DNA of 38,925 nucleotides from Paludibacteraceae bacterium (GCA_024401475.1 JAKSKZ010000033.1:1-38925); one strand, 5' to 3'; numbered from the stretch's first letter, positions 25,547 through 34,520 are shown. Made by a program: numbers and translations. The notes: generated from the letters alone by a model not told the origin.

Positions 25547-26920
25547 ATGGCAGAAATAGAATCCATATCCCTCAGCGAACTGCTGATCGGCATCAAAGGC
25601 ATTATCGCCCATGGTGTGGAAGACCTTTACTGGATTCGTGCGGAGATTAGCGACATCAACGAAAATTCCAGTCAAGGGCACTGTTATTTGGAGTTGGTGG
25701 AGAAAGACGAAACCATACAATCCACTATTCTCGCCAAGTGTAAGGCCATTATTTGGGCAGACACCTACCGCCTCATCAAGCCCTACTTCTACAAAGAGAC
25801 TGGGCAAACCTTGAAGGCAGGCATGAAAATCATGATTGCCGTCACTCCTACGTTCAGCGAGAAATTTGGATTCAGTTGTTACATTCGCGATATTGAACCG
25901 TCGTTCACCATCGGCAACCTTGCCATCAAAAAGCAAAAGGTCATCCAGCAACTGCACGACGACGGCATTTGGGACATGAACCATTCGTTGAAATTGCCCG
26001 TTCCCCTTCGGCACATTGCCATCATATCTTCAGAGACGGCCGCTGGCTACGGAGATTTCATGGATCAACTTCAGAAGCGAACAGAATTCAAATTCTACAC
26101 GGAACTCTACCCTTCCATCATGCAAGGCGATGATGCAGTAGATTCCATCATCAATTCACTCGATAGAATCTATGAGGAGCAAGAGAAGTTTGATGCCGTA
26201 GTCATCATCCGAGGCGGTGGAGCCACCACCGACTTGCTGGCCTTCGACGAATACGATTTGGCGGCCTGTTGCGCTCAATTTCCGCTACCCATCATAACGG
26301 GCATCGGGCACGAAAGAGACAATTCGGTCGTTGACATGGTGGCAAACACTCGATGCAAAACGCCTACCGCTGTGGCCGAATTCATCCTTAAAAAGATGGA
26401 AGACACCGTCCAGCAATTGGACGAGTTGACGGAGGCACTGCACGAAATCATTGAAGACTGCATCAACCAAAATCGACTACGATTGAAATATCTCGCATCC
26501 AACCTCTCTTTAATGACGGCCAACAAAATGCGAGACGAACACATCTATATAGAACGAATCGGCAACAACTTACAATCAGCCATCCAAAATTGCATTCGAA
26601 GCGAGAAGCAACACGCAGAAAAGATGGGCGATTGGGTGAAAAGCATACTTCGAAACAATCTCCGTGTGGAGGCTCTACACATCGAACAACTACGAGGGGC
26701 GCTGATTCAGAAGTTATCCACAACCATTGCCGAAGAACGAGGTAAACTTCAAGCCAAGGAAGTCTCCGTCAAACTGCTGTCGCCCGAGCACATTCTCAAA
26801 CGAGGATACTCCATCACTCTAAAAGATGGCAAGGCCATCAAAAATGCAAATTCGCTCAAATCAGGCGAAAAAATCACCACTCTATTTGCTAAAGGACAAA
26901 TAGAAAGTACAGTGGACTAA
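25547..26920 (+). CDS. xseA: Exodeoxyribonuclease VII large subunit
   Basis: The 457-residue protein has an N-terminal OB-fold domain (about 10-110), the conserved block IAIISSETAAGYGDFMDQL, and the catalytic block IRGGGATTDLLAFDEYDLA with ITGIGHERD. A long helical region follows (about 280-420), and the C-terminal signature is EHILKRGYSIT. With XseB it degrades single-stranded DNA from either end and works in mismatch repair and DNA damage handling. It stands 42 bp before xseB in the same orientation, as in most bacteria. Length is normal for the family. Confidence 0.95.
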   Translation: MAEIESISLSELLIGIKGIIAHGVEDLYWIRAEISDINENSSQGHCYLELVEKDETIQSTILAKCKAIIWADTYRLIKPYFYKETGQTLKAGMKIMIAVTPTFSEKFGFSCYIRDIEPSFTIGNLAIKKQKVIQQLHDDGIWDMNHSLKLPVPLRHIAIISSETAAGYGDFMDQLQKRTEFKFYTELYPSIMQGDDAVDSIINSLDRIYEEQEKFDAVVIIRGGGATTDLLAFDEYDLAACCAQFPLPIITGIGHERDNSVVDMVANTRCKTPTAVAEFILKKMEDTVQQLDELTEALHEIIEDCINQNRLRLKYLASNLSLMTANKMRDEHIYIERIGNNLQSAIQNCIRSEKQHAEKMGDWVKSILRNNLRVEALHIEQLRGALIQKLSTTIAEERGKLQAKEVSVKLLSPEHILKRGYSITLKDGKAIKNANSLKSGEKITTLFAKGQIESTVD

Positions 26921-26962
26921 ATAAAAGGATAAATACGATTATTGAAATAAAAAAATAAGCAC

Positions 26963-27175
26963 ATGGCAAAGAAAGCAATCAATTACAAAGAATCCATTAC
27001 CGAATTGGAAGAAATCATCAAAGAGATGGAAGAAAACCAAATGGAGATTGACGACCTCGCCGCCAAAGCCAAAAGGGCCACGGAACTCATAAAATTCTGC
27101 AAAGAAAAACTCTATGGCACAGAAAACGAGGTGAACAAAATATTAGAAGATTTGAACAAGGAGACAAACGCATAA
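26963..27175 (+). CDS. xseB: Exodeoxyribonuclease VII small subunit
   Basis: The 70-residue helical protein matches XseB (YKESITELEEIIKEME, then an ELIKFCKEKL helix) in size and pattern and follows xseA. It binds the coiled-coil part of XseA. Twelve bases after its stop the first palindromic direct repeat begins; its hairpins could end the transcript. Confidence 0.92.
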   Translation: MAKKAINYKESITELEEIIKEMEENQMEIDDLAAKAKRATELIKFCKEKLYGTENEVNKILEDLNKETNA

Positions 27176-27187
27176 TCCCCTCACATC

Positions 27188-27290
27188 GAGATAGAGTGAG
27201 GAAATCCACGTTTTTTCGACACATTTCCTCACCCTATCTCGATAAAGTGAGGAAATCTACGATTTTAGAACACTTTTCCTCACCTTATCT
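27188..27290. repeat. 103-bp direct repeat R1 made of two palindromes
   Basis: R1 aligns without gaps to R2 (28751-28853) with about ten mismatches, in the same orientation. It contains two ~50-bp imperfect palindromes: AGATAGAGTGAGGAAA near the left pairs with TTTCCTCACCCTATCT in the middle (15 of 16), and AAGTGAGGAAA pairs with TTTCCTCACCTT at the right. The ATPase stop codon lies 6 bp beyond its right end. Confidence 0.9.
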
Positions 27291-27296
27291 AAGAAA

Positions 27297-28709
27297 TTAT
27301 TCAAAAAGCTGATTTAAAGTCACTTCAGATTGGACATCGTTCCAATAGACATTATGTTTCAATCCCATCGTTGTTATAAATGTCAGATGAACAGACTTTG
27401 ATGTATTTGTAGATTGCTTAAACACCTCTTTTTTTTCGAGCAGATCTTGACTATAATCGTTTGTAATAGAATATTCCCTCCTTGAGAATTTTATCTCGCA
27501 AAGGTTAATCGTATTGTCTTTACGGTCGATTATCAAATCAACTTGGCAACCTCTATGTTCTTCATTTTTAGCCACCTGCCAAGAATATGTATTAGACACA
27601 ACACCTGCTATTCCTAAAGCATTTTTTATTTGCTTTATATGCTGGAAACAAACCCTTTCGAAGGATAAGCCCTCCCATGTGTTCACAACAGGAGTATCCA
27701 TACTATTCATCCAAAAATTCTCGTCATCTGTCACTCGATTTTTAATAAAATGAAAATAGAATAACGTATAATTGTCTATCAACTGATAAAAAGCAAACTT
27801 TACTTTTTTTCCTATCGTCTGATATTTCTGAATAATCCCACACTCCTCCAATTCCATTAAAACCTTCACAAAAGTCTTATTGTCAGAAAGATGAGTCACG
27901 TCTAAAATTTCTTGTCTCAACAAACCTATGCTTTTGGTAGAGAGTGCAGAAATTACAGAAATATAAGGTTCTGGGTTTGTAAATAGGGAGTAAAACAAAG
28001 CCTCAAATTCATCAGAAAGAATTGCCCCTTCTTTAAAAAAAAGATTATCAATGTTTTGAGCGGCGGAGAGTCCCCTTTGAACAGATTTCCAATAAAAAGG
28101 GATTCCTCCAAGCACCATATAAAGCTGCAAAATTTGCACTCTATCAAATTCAAACTTTCTATAATTACAATACTCTTCACACTCTTTCAACGAAAATGGC
28201 TTCAATGCGATTTTCTGCGTGACACGATTATGAAGTCCCCCATGATTCTTAAGAATTTTCTTTATAATCCAAGAAGTGGCACTTCCACAGACAACTAAAA
28301 CAATGTCTGTACGGGCAGATGCCCAGCCGTTCCAAAAAGATTCAAGTGCACTCACAAAATTAGATTTCGGAGTATCCATCCAGGGCAATTCGTCAAGGAA
28401 AATCACCTTTTTGGGTTCATCCGATCTTTTAATCACTTCTGCCAACGCATCGAATGCATCATACCAACTTTTTATATTTCGACAATCAAGAAATCCTGAC
28501 TCCTTCAATGATTTTTTGAAACGAGACAACTGTGTAGATTTATCTGCATTTGCCACTCCGGTATGTTCGAAAAAAATCTTCTGATAGGCATTTCGTATCA
28601 AATAGGTCTTTCCCACACGCCGACGCCCATAAACAACAATAAACTCTGACTCACAACTTTCCAAAGCTGCATTCAGTTCTTTTATCTCCTTTTTTCTACC
28701 GACTATCAT
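27297..28709 (-). CDS. AAA ATPase with C-terminal DUF234-type nuclease-like domain
   Basis: The protein of about 470 residues starts with MIVGRKKEIKEL and has Walker A GRRRVGKT near residue 30, followed by Walker B VIFLDELPWMD. This is the archaeal-type ATPase family seen in many copies in Bacteroidota. The C-terminal domain (about 300-470) carries a PD-(D/E)XK-like pattern, QVDLIID then LCEIKFS, typical of DUF234. A ~100-residue helical middle region resembles a winged helix. The role of these proteins is not established; defence or mobile-element functions have been suggested. I choose ATG at 28709: a GTG 18 bp upstream would lie near the predicted transcription start. The gene is AT-rich compared with neighbours and fits tightly between direct repeats R1 and R2. 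Confidence 0.85.
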   Translation of the reverse strand: MIVGRKKEIKELNAALESCESEFIVVYGRRRVGKTYLIRNAYQKIFFEHTGVANADKSTQLSRFKKSLKESGFLDCRNIKSWYDAFDALAEVIKRSDEPKKVIFLDELPWMDTPKSNFVSALESFWNGWASARTDIVLVVCGSATSWIIKKILKNHGGLHNRVTQKIALKPFSLKECEEYCNYRKFEFDRVQILQLYMVLGGIPFYWKSVQRGLSAAQNIDNLFFKEGAILSDEFEALFYSLFTNPEPYISVISALSTKSIGLLRQEILDVTHLSDNKTFVKVLMELEECGIIQKYQTIGKKVKFAFYQLIDNYTLFYFHFIKNRVTDDENFWMNSMDTPVVNTWEGLSFERVCFQHIKQIKNALGIAGVVSNTYSWQVAKNEEHRGCQVDLIIDRKDNTINLCEIKFSRREYSITNDYSQDLLEKKEVFKQSTNTSKSVHLTFITTMGLKHNVYWNDVQSEVTLNQLFE

Positions 28710-28731
28710 AACACGAAATTTTAGCACGCCA

Positions 28732-28739
28732 CAAATTTA
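28732..28739 (-). promoter_or_regulatory. Promoter -7 box of the ATPase gene
   Basis: On the minus strand TAAATTTG is a perfect TAnnTTTG box, 22 bases before the ATG at 28709 and 11 bases inside repeat R2. The upstream part of the promoter would therefore lie in R2; no TTG is seen at the usual distance. Confidence 0.45.
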
Positions 28740-28750
28740 CAAATAAGATT

Positions 28751-28853
28751 GAGATAGAGTGAGGAAATCTATGATTTTTCGACACATTCCCTCACCTTAT
28801 CGCGATAAAATGAGGAAATCTATGACTTTAGAACACTTTTCCTCACCTTATCT
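28751..28853. repeat. 103-bp direct repeat R2 made of two palindromes
   Basis: R2 is the same-orientation partner of R1 (27188-27290). The paired-hairpin structure is kept: GATAGAGTGAGGAAAT with the mid-repeat CCCTCACCTTATC, and ATGAGGAAA with TTTCCTCACCTTATCT. R1 and R2 enclose only the ATPase gene and its promoter. Confidence 0.9.
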
Positions 28854-28901
28854 CTATTGCGCAGCAAAAGAAAGCTATACGTCCAAACGGCAACAGGCAA
28901 C

Positions 28902-28933
28902 AAAGAAGGGGAACCAATCGGCTCCCCTTCTTT
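28902..28933 (-). terminator. Hairpin terminator after the META-domain lipoprotein gene
   Basis: AAAGAAGGGGA (28902-28912) pairs with TCCCCTTCTTT (28923-28933) over a 10-base loop. It lies 21 bp past the stop of the minus-strand lipoprotein gene, and the descending arm ends in CTTCTTTG. Confidence 0.65.
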
Positions 28934-28954
28934 ATCATTGTATGTATAGAAGAA

Positions 28955-29341
28955 TTACTTCTTTTTAATTACCATTGCTTCATTTCCCTCTGCATCGCGA
29001 ACGATGATTTGATCACCATTAACTTGGAATGTCGCAGCTGAATTCAATGCCTTTGTTACAGCATCCTCAATCTCCATATTTGGACCCATCATACGAGTCA
29101 TACCCATATTACCGAATGACAATGCATCTCCCTTCAAATTGTATTCACCAAAGAAAGAATTCACGCCAGCATTACCAGTCACCTTTCCTGAATCTTGGAA
29201 CGAGATGAATGGTTGATTCATTGCACCCTCCGTACTGACTCCGTACGCAGAAACAACTTGCCAATCTCCCTTTAATGAGACACTTGAAGAACAAGCGAAA
29301 AGCATAGGAAGTGACATTAACATTAAAAAAAACTTCTTCAT
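28955..29341 (-). CDS. META-domain (HslJ-like) lipoprotein
   Basis: The 128-residue protein has a lipoprotein signal (MKKFFLMLMSLPMLFAC, Cys17 acylated). A META/HslJ-like beta domain follows: LKGDWQVVSAYG, FISFQDSGKVTGNAGVNSFFG and LSFGNMGMTRMMG match the pattern of a WxL strand, a G.GGxN-like loop and a TxMxC/M motif. HslJ proteins are small outer-membrane lipoproteins linked to stress tolerance; the exact activity is unknown. It lies 8 bp after the next lipoprotein gene, so the two form an operon. Confidence 0.82.
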   Translation of the reverse strand: MKKFFLMLMSLPMLFACSSSVSLKGDWQVVSAYGVSTEGAMNQPFISFQDSGKVTGNAGVNSFFGEYNLKGDALSFGNMGMTRMMGPNMEIEDAVTKALNSAATFQVNGDQIIVRDAEGNEAMVIKKK

Positions 29342-29349
29342 TACTTTAT

Positions 29350-30093
29350 TTATTTTACTCTGTTATAGACATCTGTAGTCTCTATCTTAATGGATAGGTT
29401 AGAAATGTCGCCTACAGATTGGTACATTATAAGCATCATTTGAGCCTCAAAACTATTTTCACCCGTAACATTCTGCAATCCAGACAAATCCATTACTGTA
29501 GTCATGGTCAACTTCATAGTCAACTCGTCACCATTAACAATAGCTTGGAAATTCTCAATCTTTGATGATTTGTAAATAACAGGCAATCCTTCCATATCCA
29601 CTGCCTTTCCAACAATAGCTTGAATAGTAGCCTCGTCCAAATCGCCCTTTTGAAGGGTCACCGTCTTACCATCAACCGTAGTAGAAGCCATCATTTGGTC
29701 GCCCTCGAGCAATTTATAACTGCCCTTTTCGTCACCCATAATACATGTGCCATCTTCATTGAAGATCAATCTAGAGCCGAAAGTATAATCATCTTCTGTT
29801 GTAGGATCCTCTGGATCTTCCGTTCCTTCACCCAAATCGTGGCCGTTGAAATAGACCTTCTCCGAACAAGAAGCCTTGTCAATAGACCAAGAGCCTACCA
29901 ATTTTGCGTTAGAAACCTCTTTCTGGTCATTGCCACTTTCATTATTTTCGTCTTTTTGGTTGTTTTCACCATCTCCATTGATTTCAGTCTTCTTCTTATC
30001 ATTATCATCGTCATCATCTTTGCTACAAGAAGAGAAAGTCAAAGAAAATCCCGCCAAAAGGGATGTCAAAAAGAACAATCTAAATTTTGTCAT
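29350..30093 (-). CDS. Lipoprotein with acidic export signal and lipocalin-like domain
   Basis: The 247-residue protein has a lipobox LTFSSC with Cys23, followed at once by SKDDDDDND. This matches the acidic lipoprotein export signal that sends Bacteroidota lipoproteins to the cell surface. A low-complexity Asn/Glu/Asp/Lys linker runs to about residue 60. The rest (KLVGSWSID, then FNEDGTCIMGDEKGSYKLL) looks like a lipocalin-like beta-barrel of the type common in Bacteroidota. Ligand unknown. It is the first gene of a two-gene operon with the META-domain lipoprotein. Confidence 0.78.
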   Translation of the reverse strand: MTKFRLFFLTSLLAGFSLTFSSCSKDDDDDNDKKKTEINGDGENNQKDENNESGNDQKEVSNAKLVGSWSIDKASCSEKVYFNGHDLGEGTEDPEDPTTEDDYTFGSRLIFNEDGTCIMGDEKGSYKLLEGDQMMASTTVDGKTVTLQKGDLDEATIQAIVGKAVDMEGLPVIYKSSKIENFQAIVNGDELTMKLTMTTVMDLSGLQNVTGENSFEAQMMLIMYQSVGDISNLSIKIETTDVYNRVK

Positions 30094-30122
30094 TTTTCAA
30101 ATAAATTAGTTCAACATGTAAA

Positions 30123-30130
30123 CAAAGATA
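30123..30130 (-). promoter_or_regulatory. Promoter -7 box of the lipoprotein operon
   Basis: TATCTTTG on the minus strand is a perfect TAnnTTTG box located 29 bases before the lipoprotein ATG, in the gap after the MscS gene. A TTG is present upstream but at only 16 bases. Confidence 0.5.
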
Positions 30131-30145
30131 GTACTATTTTACAAA

Positions 30146-32800
30146 TCAAGACTCTTTTGACGGAAATTCTTTTATATAAACCGTACGTTGAGGGAAAGGA
30201 ATCTCAATATTGTTAGCATTCAATGTGTTATAGACGACCTCTTTTGCCTTCGCCAATATAAATGACTTTTGAATCACTAATGCCCAGAATCCGACCGTCA
30301 GATTAACGCTATTATCGCCAAATTCATCCAAATAGATTTTCACTCCACGTTCAAAATCAATGAGCGTGCGATCGTCCGCACTGACCAACTTCTTGTTCAC
30401 ATAAGGGACATCTTTCAATTTATACTCCTTCAAGTCTTCCAACGCCTCAATAAGCATGTTGCGAACCTGCTCGATATCAGCACCATAATAGACTCCGACC
30501 GATATTTTTGCATATTCATAACCATGATTCTTCGTCAAATTCTTAAAACTCTTATTGAACAAAGAAGCATTAAGAATTGCTATCACACTGCCATCCAAGG
30601 TTTCAATTTGCGTACTTTGATATGTAATAGAGTCCACCTTACCTCGTATGCCGTCGCATTCCACCCAATCGCCCACTCTGATACGACCAGACATCAACGA
30701 CAAACCATAAATGAAATTTTCCAAGACATCCTTCATGGCAAAACCCACACCGGTGGCCAAACCTGCAGTCACGATGGAGATGCCCGACTTAGGAACTCTA
30801 AGCAAGACCAATATGAAGACAAAGAAAAATCCCCACACCAAAATAGAAATGACATTGTTCGCCAATGTGATATTCGCCTCCGTCATATCCGCATTATTCT
30901 GCACCTTATATTTTTTATAGAATGCCTTGGAAATATAACTGACGAAACGGAAGACAAAGAAAATCAACGCAATCAATGAAATCTTCCACAAGGACAACTC
31001 ACAGACGCCATGCACATTGACAAAATTAACAAAGAATAGTTCTTTTCCCGAATCGACCAAATCAAACACACTTGTCGTCAAGTACAAACAGAAGATGATT
31101 GAGACGATTGAGAAGACTGGCACCAAGGTCATATTGAACAAGTCATAGAACCAAGTGATGAAAACATTGTCGCCCTGAGTCTTCTTCGTCGGATGCATTA
31201 TTTCAAACACAGTCTTACGAATTTTCTCCTGCGACATCGTCGGATTTTGACATTTCACACTATCAATCAACGATTTACGCTCATACTGAAGAGTCAAATC
31301 ATAAACGCAAGTAATCGTTTGAATTGCCATCAACTGGAAGATCCACCAAATAAATATTTGGACAGAAAGCAACGAATAACCATACCAGCTCGCCACGCAT
31401 GACACCAACATCACCACAAACGATATCAGCGTGTAAAACACATCGCTAAAGCGTACTTTCTTTTTATGTTTGTGGATGGTACGCCATTGCCAAATAGTGA
31501 ATATCAACAATATAGGAGGGAATATCAAACTGACTACCGAGTTGGTGATGAATATAATTCGGAACATGATAATAATGAATCCCATGATCAAGATGGGTGC
31601 GTAGATGGAGAAACAACTCTTAATCTGGTCGGACTTCGCCCTTAAAAGGAGAGACATCATGACGGCAGCAACCAATCCCGAATACTCCAACAACAACTTG
31701 CTTGCCATCAAGAAGAAATTATGCGTCATAAACAAACGCATTATGGAAAGCACCACGGAAAAAGCAATCATAGAGACCGCCAGTATAAAATAAGACTTCT
31801 TCTCCTTGAAATCCTTTGTCTTATACTTTTTAGGAACGATCAACCGTATGATTACGTTGCTTAACAAGAAAGCAATGATCAAATAAAAGAAAATAAAGAA
31901 GGGCAATCCAACCACCACCATACCGCGCCATTCGGACCGAACAGGTTGGTCTGACGACTGTAAATACTTATCGTTTATATCGTTATAGGCACTTCTCCAA
32001 TAAAATGGGAAATGAGACAAGATAGAAAAATAACTACCGCTACCATTGACAAAAATAAAATCCTTGATATCAGCATAACGCTCCATCGCGTAGTCATTCA
32101 CTTTTTTCAACCGGTCTTTAACAAATTGATAATGCTCGCTATCCTGCGACACTCCATTATAGAGGTAAATCAATTGCTCACGAATAGCGATAGCCAATGC
32201 CAAGCAAGAGTCACGGTCCATCTGTGCCGATTGATTCAAGAAAAAGACGTTAGAGGAACGAATACTATCAGAGATTTCCTTCAAACTCTCGTGCATCGCA
32301 TGCGAAGAGTGGGAAGACGAATCCAATTGTCCCAAATTATTCATGTGCAAGTGTTGCACCTTGACAGTCGAATCCATGTCATCATGCGAATGTTTCTTAG
32401 GAGGCAGCAACTCCAACACTTCTATGATGTTGTTATAACGTTCCACCTCCAACTTGTAATTGCCCAATATTGTGTTAAAAGGCAACAAATGGGCATTGAA
32501 TTCCCTGTATTGCTCAGTCGCCTCATGACAAGCATACGACAAGTCAAAAGTGTAGTTTTTCTTTTGGGAATAAAGCATCAAGGCAGTCTGCTCACTACGT
32601 TGCATAGTCTCCACCAATTGTTGATGTTGATTTTCACTAATGCCTTCATACCATTTCAAAATCTTGTCCTGCTCTTGCTTGTAATTTTCTAGTTCGGAGC
32701 GCAAGACTTTCAACGTCTGTTCCAAATTCTTCTCCTTCAACACAGCACCAGCCGACAACGAGCAAAGAAGGAGCAGCAATAAGACACAATACTTTTTCAT
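30146..32800 (-). CDS. Large mechanosensitive channel of the MscS family
   Basis: The 884-residue protein has a signal peptide (MKKYCVLLLLLLCSLSAGA), a helical periplasmic domain (about 25-275), then many membrane helices between about 290 and 680. The MscS core follows: the pore helix region SIVTAGLATGVGFAMKDVLE and the beta domain IRVGDWVECDGIRGKVDSI with TQIETLDGSVIAI. A cytoplasmic alpha/beta domain completes it. The length and extra helices place it with the large MscK/YbiO-like members. These channels open on membrane tension and release solutes on osmotic downshift. It sits alone between the lipoprotein operon and the divergent nhaD gene. Confidence 0.9.
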   Translation of the reverse strand: MKKYCVLLLLLLCSLSAGAVLKEKNLEQTLKVLRSELENYKQEQDKILKWYEGISENQHQQLVETMQRSEQTALMLYSQKKNYTFDLSYACHEATEQYREFNAHLLPFNTILGNYKLEVERYNNIIEVLELLPPKKHSHDDMDSTVKVQHLHMNNLGQLDSSSHSSHAMHESLKEISDSIRSSNVFFLNQSAQMDRDSCLALAIAIREQLIYLYNGVSQDSEHYQFVKDRLKKVNDYAMERYADIKDFIFVNGSGSYFSILSHFPFYWRSAYNDINDKYLQSSDQPVRSEWRGMVVVGLPFFIFFYLIIAFLLSNVIIRLIVPKKYKTKDFKEKKSYFILAVSMIAFSVVLSIMRLFMTHNFFLMASKLLLEYSGLVAAVMMSLLLRAKSDQIKSCFSIYAPILIMGFIIIMFRIIFITNSVVSLIFPPILLIFTIWQWRTIHKHKKKVRFSDVFYTLISFVVMLVSCVASWYGYSLLSVQIFIWWIFQLMAIQTITCVYDLTLQYERKSLIDSVKCQNPTMSQEKIRKTVFEIMHPTKKTQGDNVFITWFYDLFNMTLVPVFSIVSIIFCLYLTTSVFDLVDSGKELFFVNFVNVHGVCELSLWKISLIALIFFVFRFVSYISKAFYKKYKVQNNADMTEANITLANNVISILVWGFFFVFILVLLRVPKSGISIVTAGLATGVGFAMKDVLENFIYGLSLMSGRIRVGDWVECDGIRGKVDSITYQSTQIETLDGSVIAILNASLFNKSFKNLTKNHGYEYAKISVGVYYGADIEQVRNMLIEALEDLKEYKLKDVPYVNKKLVSADDRTLIDFERGVKIYLDEFGDNSVNLTVGFWALVIQKSFILAKAKEVVYNTLNANNIEIPFPQRTVYIKEFPSKES

Positions 32801-32973
32801 CTTATAATTTTATATTTTACTGAATTGATGCCGAAAATTCGCCAAAGAAATTTCAAACGCAAATTTATAGAAAAGAAAGAAGAGTGAAATCCCAAGCTCG
32901 CAGAAAGATTCCAATAATTTACGAAAGCAAAAAAGTTTTAATAAAAATGTATCAACAAGGAATTTAAATTTTG

Positions 32974-32981
32974 TATTTTTG
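32974..32981 (+). promoter_or_regulatory. Promoter -7 box before nhaD
   Basis: TATTTTTG is a perfect TAnnTTTG box in the divergent gap between the MscS gene and nhaD. No TTG is seen 19-21 bases upstream. It leaves a leader of about 70 bases that contains the hairpin at 33012-33038. Confidence 0.4.
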
Positions 32982-33011
32982 TAGAATAAATATCGTATTG
33001 AATAACACTCT

Positions 33012-33038
33012 TCGGGGAATAAAGACGATTTTCCCCGA
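33012..33038 (+). promoter_or_regulatory. Leader hairpin upstream of the nhaD start codon
   Basis: TCGGGGAA (33012-33019) pairs perfectly with TTCCCCGA (33031-33038) over an 11-base loop, 20 bases before the nhaD ATG. It may affect translation or mRNA stability. It does not match a riboswitch class I can identify. Confidence 0.4.
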
Positions 33039-33058
33039 TGAAAAAAGATTAAGAAAAA

Positions 33059-34459
33059 ATGGTCACACTTATGATTGTCTTGTTCCTTGTCGGCTATGCC
33101 TGCATAGCATTGGAACACAACTTGAAAATCAACAAAGCGGCATCTGCCCTACTATTGTCCTCTCTTCTTTGGACTATTTACATTTTCTACGCACAGTCGT
33201 ACCTGCCTACCGTAGATGAGTTCGTCAAATTCAGTGCCGGCGGTCATGACATCGCGCAAAGCGTCATCCACTACGTCACAGAGAAGCAAATCATAGAGCA
33301 TGTCGGCGATGTGGCCGAAATCATTTTCTTCCTTTTGGGAGCCATGACCATCGTCGAATTGATTGACGTTCACGGAGGATTCTCCATCATCACAGACAAA
33401 ATCACATCGAAGAACAAGAAAAAATTACTTTGGATACTCTCCATCATCACATTCTTCATGTCCGCAATCCTTGACAACCTAACCACGACCATCGTCATGG
33501 TGATGCTTCTTCGCAAGCTGATTGCCATCCAGAAAGAGCGTTGGTTGTTCGCTTGCGCCATCATCTTGGCAGCCAACAGTGGAGGTGCCTTCTCGCCTAT
33601 CGGAGACGTGACTACTATCATGCTATGGGTAAAGGGAAACGTGACAACACAAGCCTTAATCCCTTCCATCTTAGGCCCGTCTATCATATCAGCATTCCTT
33701 CCTATTCTCCTCATCAGTTTCTCTCTCAAAGGAAACTTGGAAGCCGTCACTAACGAGCACAAATCTTCACACAATACGTTGCACGCATCGGAGATTATCA
33801 CTCCTTTCGAGCAAAAATTCATCTTCTTCCTTGGTGTAGGATGCTTGATTTTCGTTCCAATCTTCAAATCCATCACACACCTGCCCCCATTCTTGGGTGT
33901 ACTGCTTGGTCTTGGAGCCCTTTGGATTTACACAGAAATGATGTATGGCAACAAGAAGAACGTTCCAGAGTCTTCCAAGGCCAGAATCTCCGTCGTATTG
34001 GGAAGAATTGACTTCACCACAATCTTGTTCTTCCTCGGCATTTTGATGGCAGTAGCTGCTTTGCAATGTGCAGGAATCCTCCAAGATTTGGCTATCTTCT
34101 TAGACGAGAAACTCAACAACATCTACCTCATCAACATTCTCATTGGTGTTTTGTCCTCTATTGTCGACAACGTGCCTTTGGTTGCAGGAGCAATGGGAAT
34201 GTACGAGATTGCACCAATAGGATGTGCAGAAGCTATGGTGCCATACATGCAGGACGGAACATTCTGGTTGTTCCTTACTTATTGTGCTGGTGTTGGAGGC
34301 AGCATCCTCATCATCGGTTCTGCTGCCGGAGTGGTTGTCATGGGACTTGAAAAAGTTGATTTCGTTTGGTACCTCAAACACATCAGCTTCTACGCTCTAC
34401 TCGGTTACCTTGCAGGTGCTCTATTCTTTATCTTCCAAGAGTCATTCATCTTAGGATAA
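33059..34459 (+). CDS. nhaD: Na+/H+ antiporter of the NhaD type
   Basis: The 466-residue protein is hydrophobic through its length with about 11-12 membrane helices. NhaD signatures are visible: SAILDNLTTTIVMVMLLRKL, AANSGGAFSPIGDVTTIMLW and SSIVDNVPLVAGAMGM, the paired DN-T and DN-P helices of the ion transporter superfamily. It should exchange external H+ for internal Na+ (or Li+) across the inner membrane, for pH and sodium homeostasis. It has its own promoter region with a leader hairpin and its own terminator, so it is probably a single-gene unit. Confidence 0.92.
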   Translation: MVTLMIVLFLVGYACIALEHNLKINKAASALLLSSLLWTIYIFYAQSYLPTVDEFVKFSAGGHDIAQSVIHYVTEKQIIEHVGDVAEIIFFLLGAMTIVELIDVHGGFSIITDKITSKNKKKLLWILSIITFFMSAILDNLTTTIVMVMLLRKLIAIQKERWLFACAIILAANSGGAFSPIGDVTTIMLWVKGNVTTQALIPSILGPSIISAFLPILLISFSLKGNLEAVTNEHKSSHNTLHASEIITPFEQKFIFFLGVGCLIFVPIFKSITHLPPFLGVLLGLGALWIYTEMMYGNKKNVPESSKARISVVLGRIDFTTILFFLGILMAVAALQCAGILQDLAIFLDEKLNNIYLINILIGVLSSIVDNVPLVAGAMGMYEIAPIGCAEAMVPYMQDGTFWLFLTYCAGVGGSILIIGSAAGVVVMGLEKVDFVWYLKHISFYALLGYLAGALFFIFQESFILG

Positions 34460-34479
34460 GAATTAAAATACGATATACA

Positions 34480-34520
34480 GGCGGCTTATTGGCAAACCCA
34501 ATAAGCCGCCGTTTGTTTTC
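34480..34520 (+). terminator. Rho-independent terminator after nhaD
   Basis: GGCGGCTTATTGG (34480-34492) pairs with CCAATAAGCCGCC (34498-34510) over a short loop, followed by the T-rich GTTTGTTTTC. Confidence 0.85.

Noticed and set aside
28710..28727. GTG start extending the ATPase by six residues
   Set aside because: The GTG lies only a few bases after the TAAATTTG promoter box, about where transcription should begin. MIVGR is the usual start of this family.
27188..28853. CRISPR-like repeats
   Set aside because: The repeats are two pairs of palindromes flanking a gene, not a series of identical repeats with unique spacers, and no cas gene is present.
28759..28968. 69-codon frame across repeat R2
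   Set aside because: It is a translation of the two palindromes (MRKSM appears twice) running into the terminator region, not a gene.
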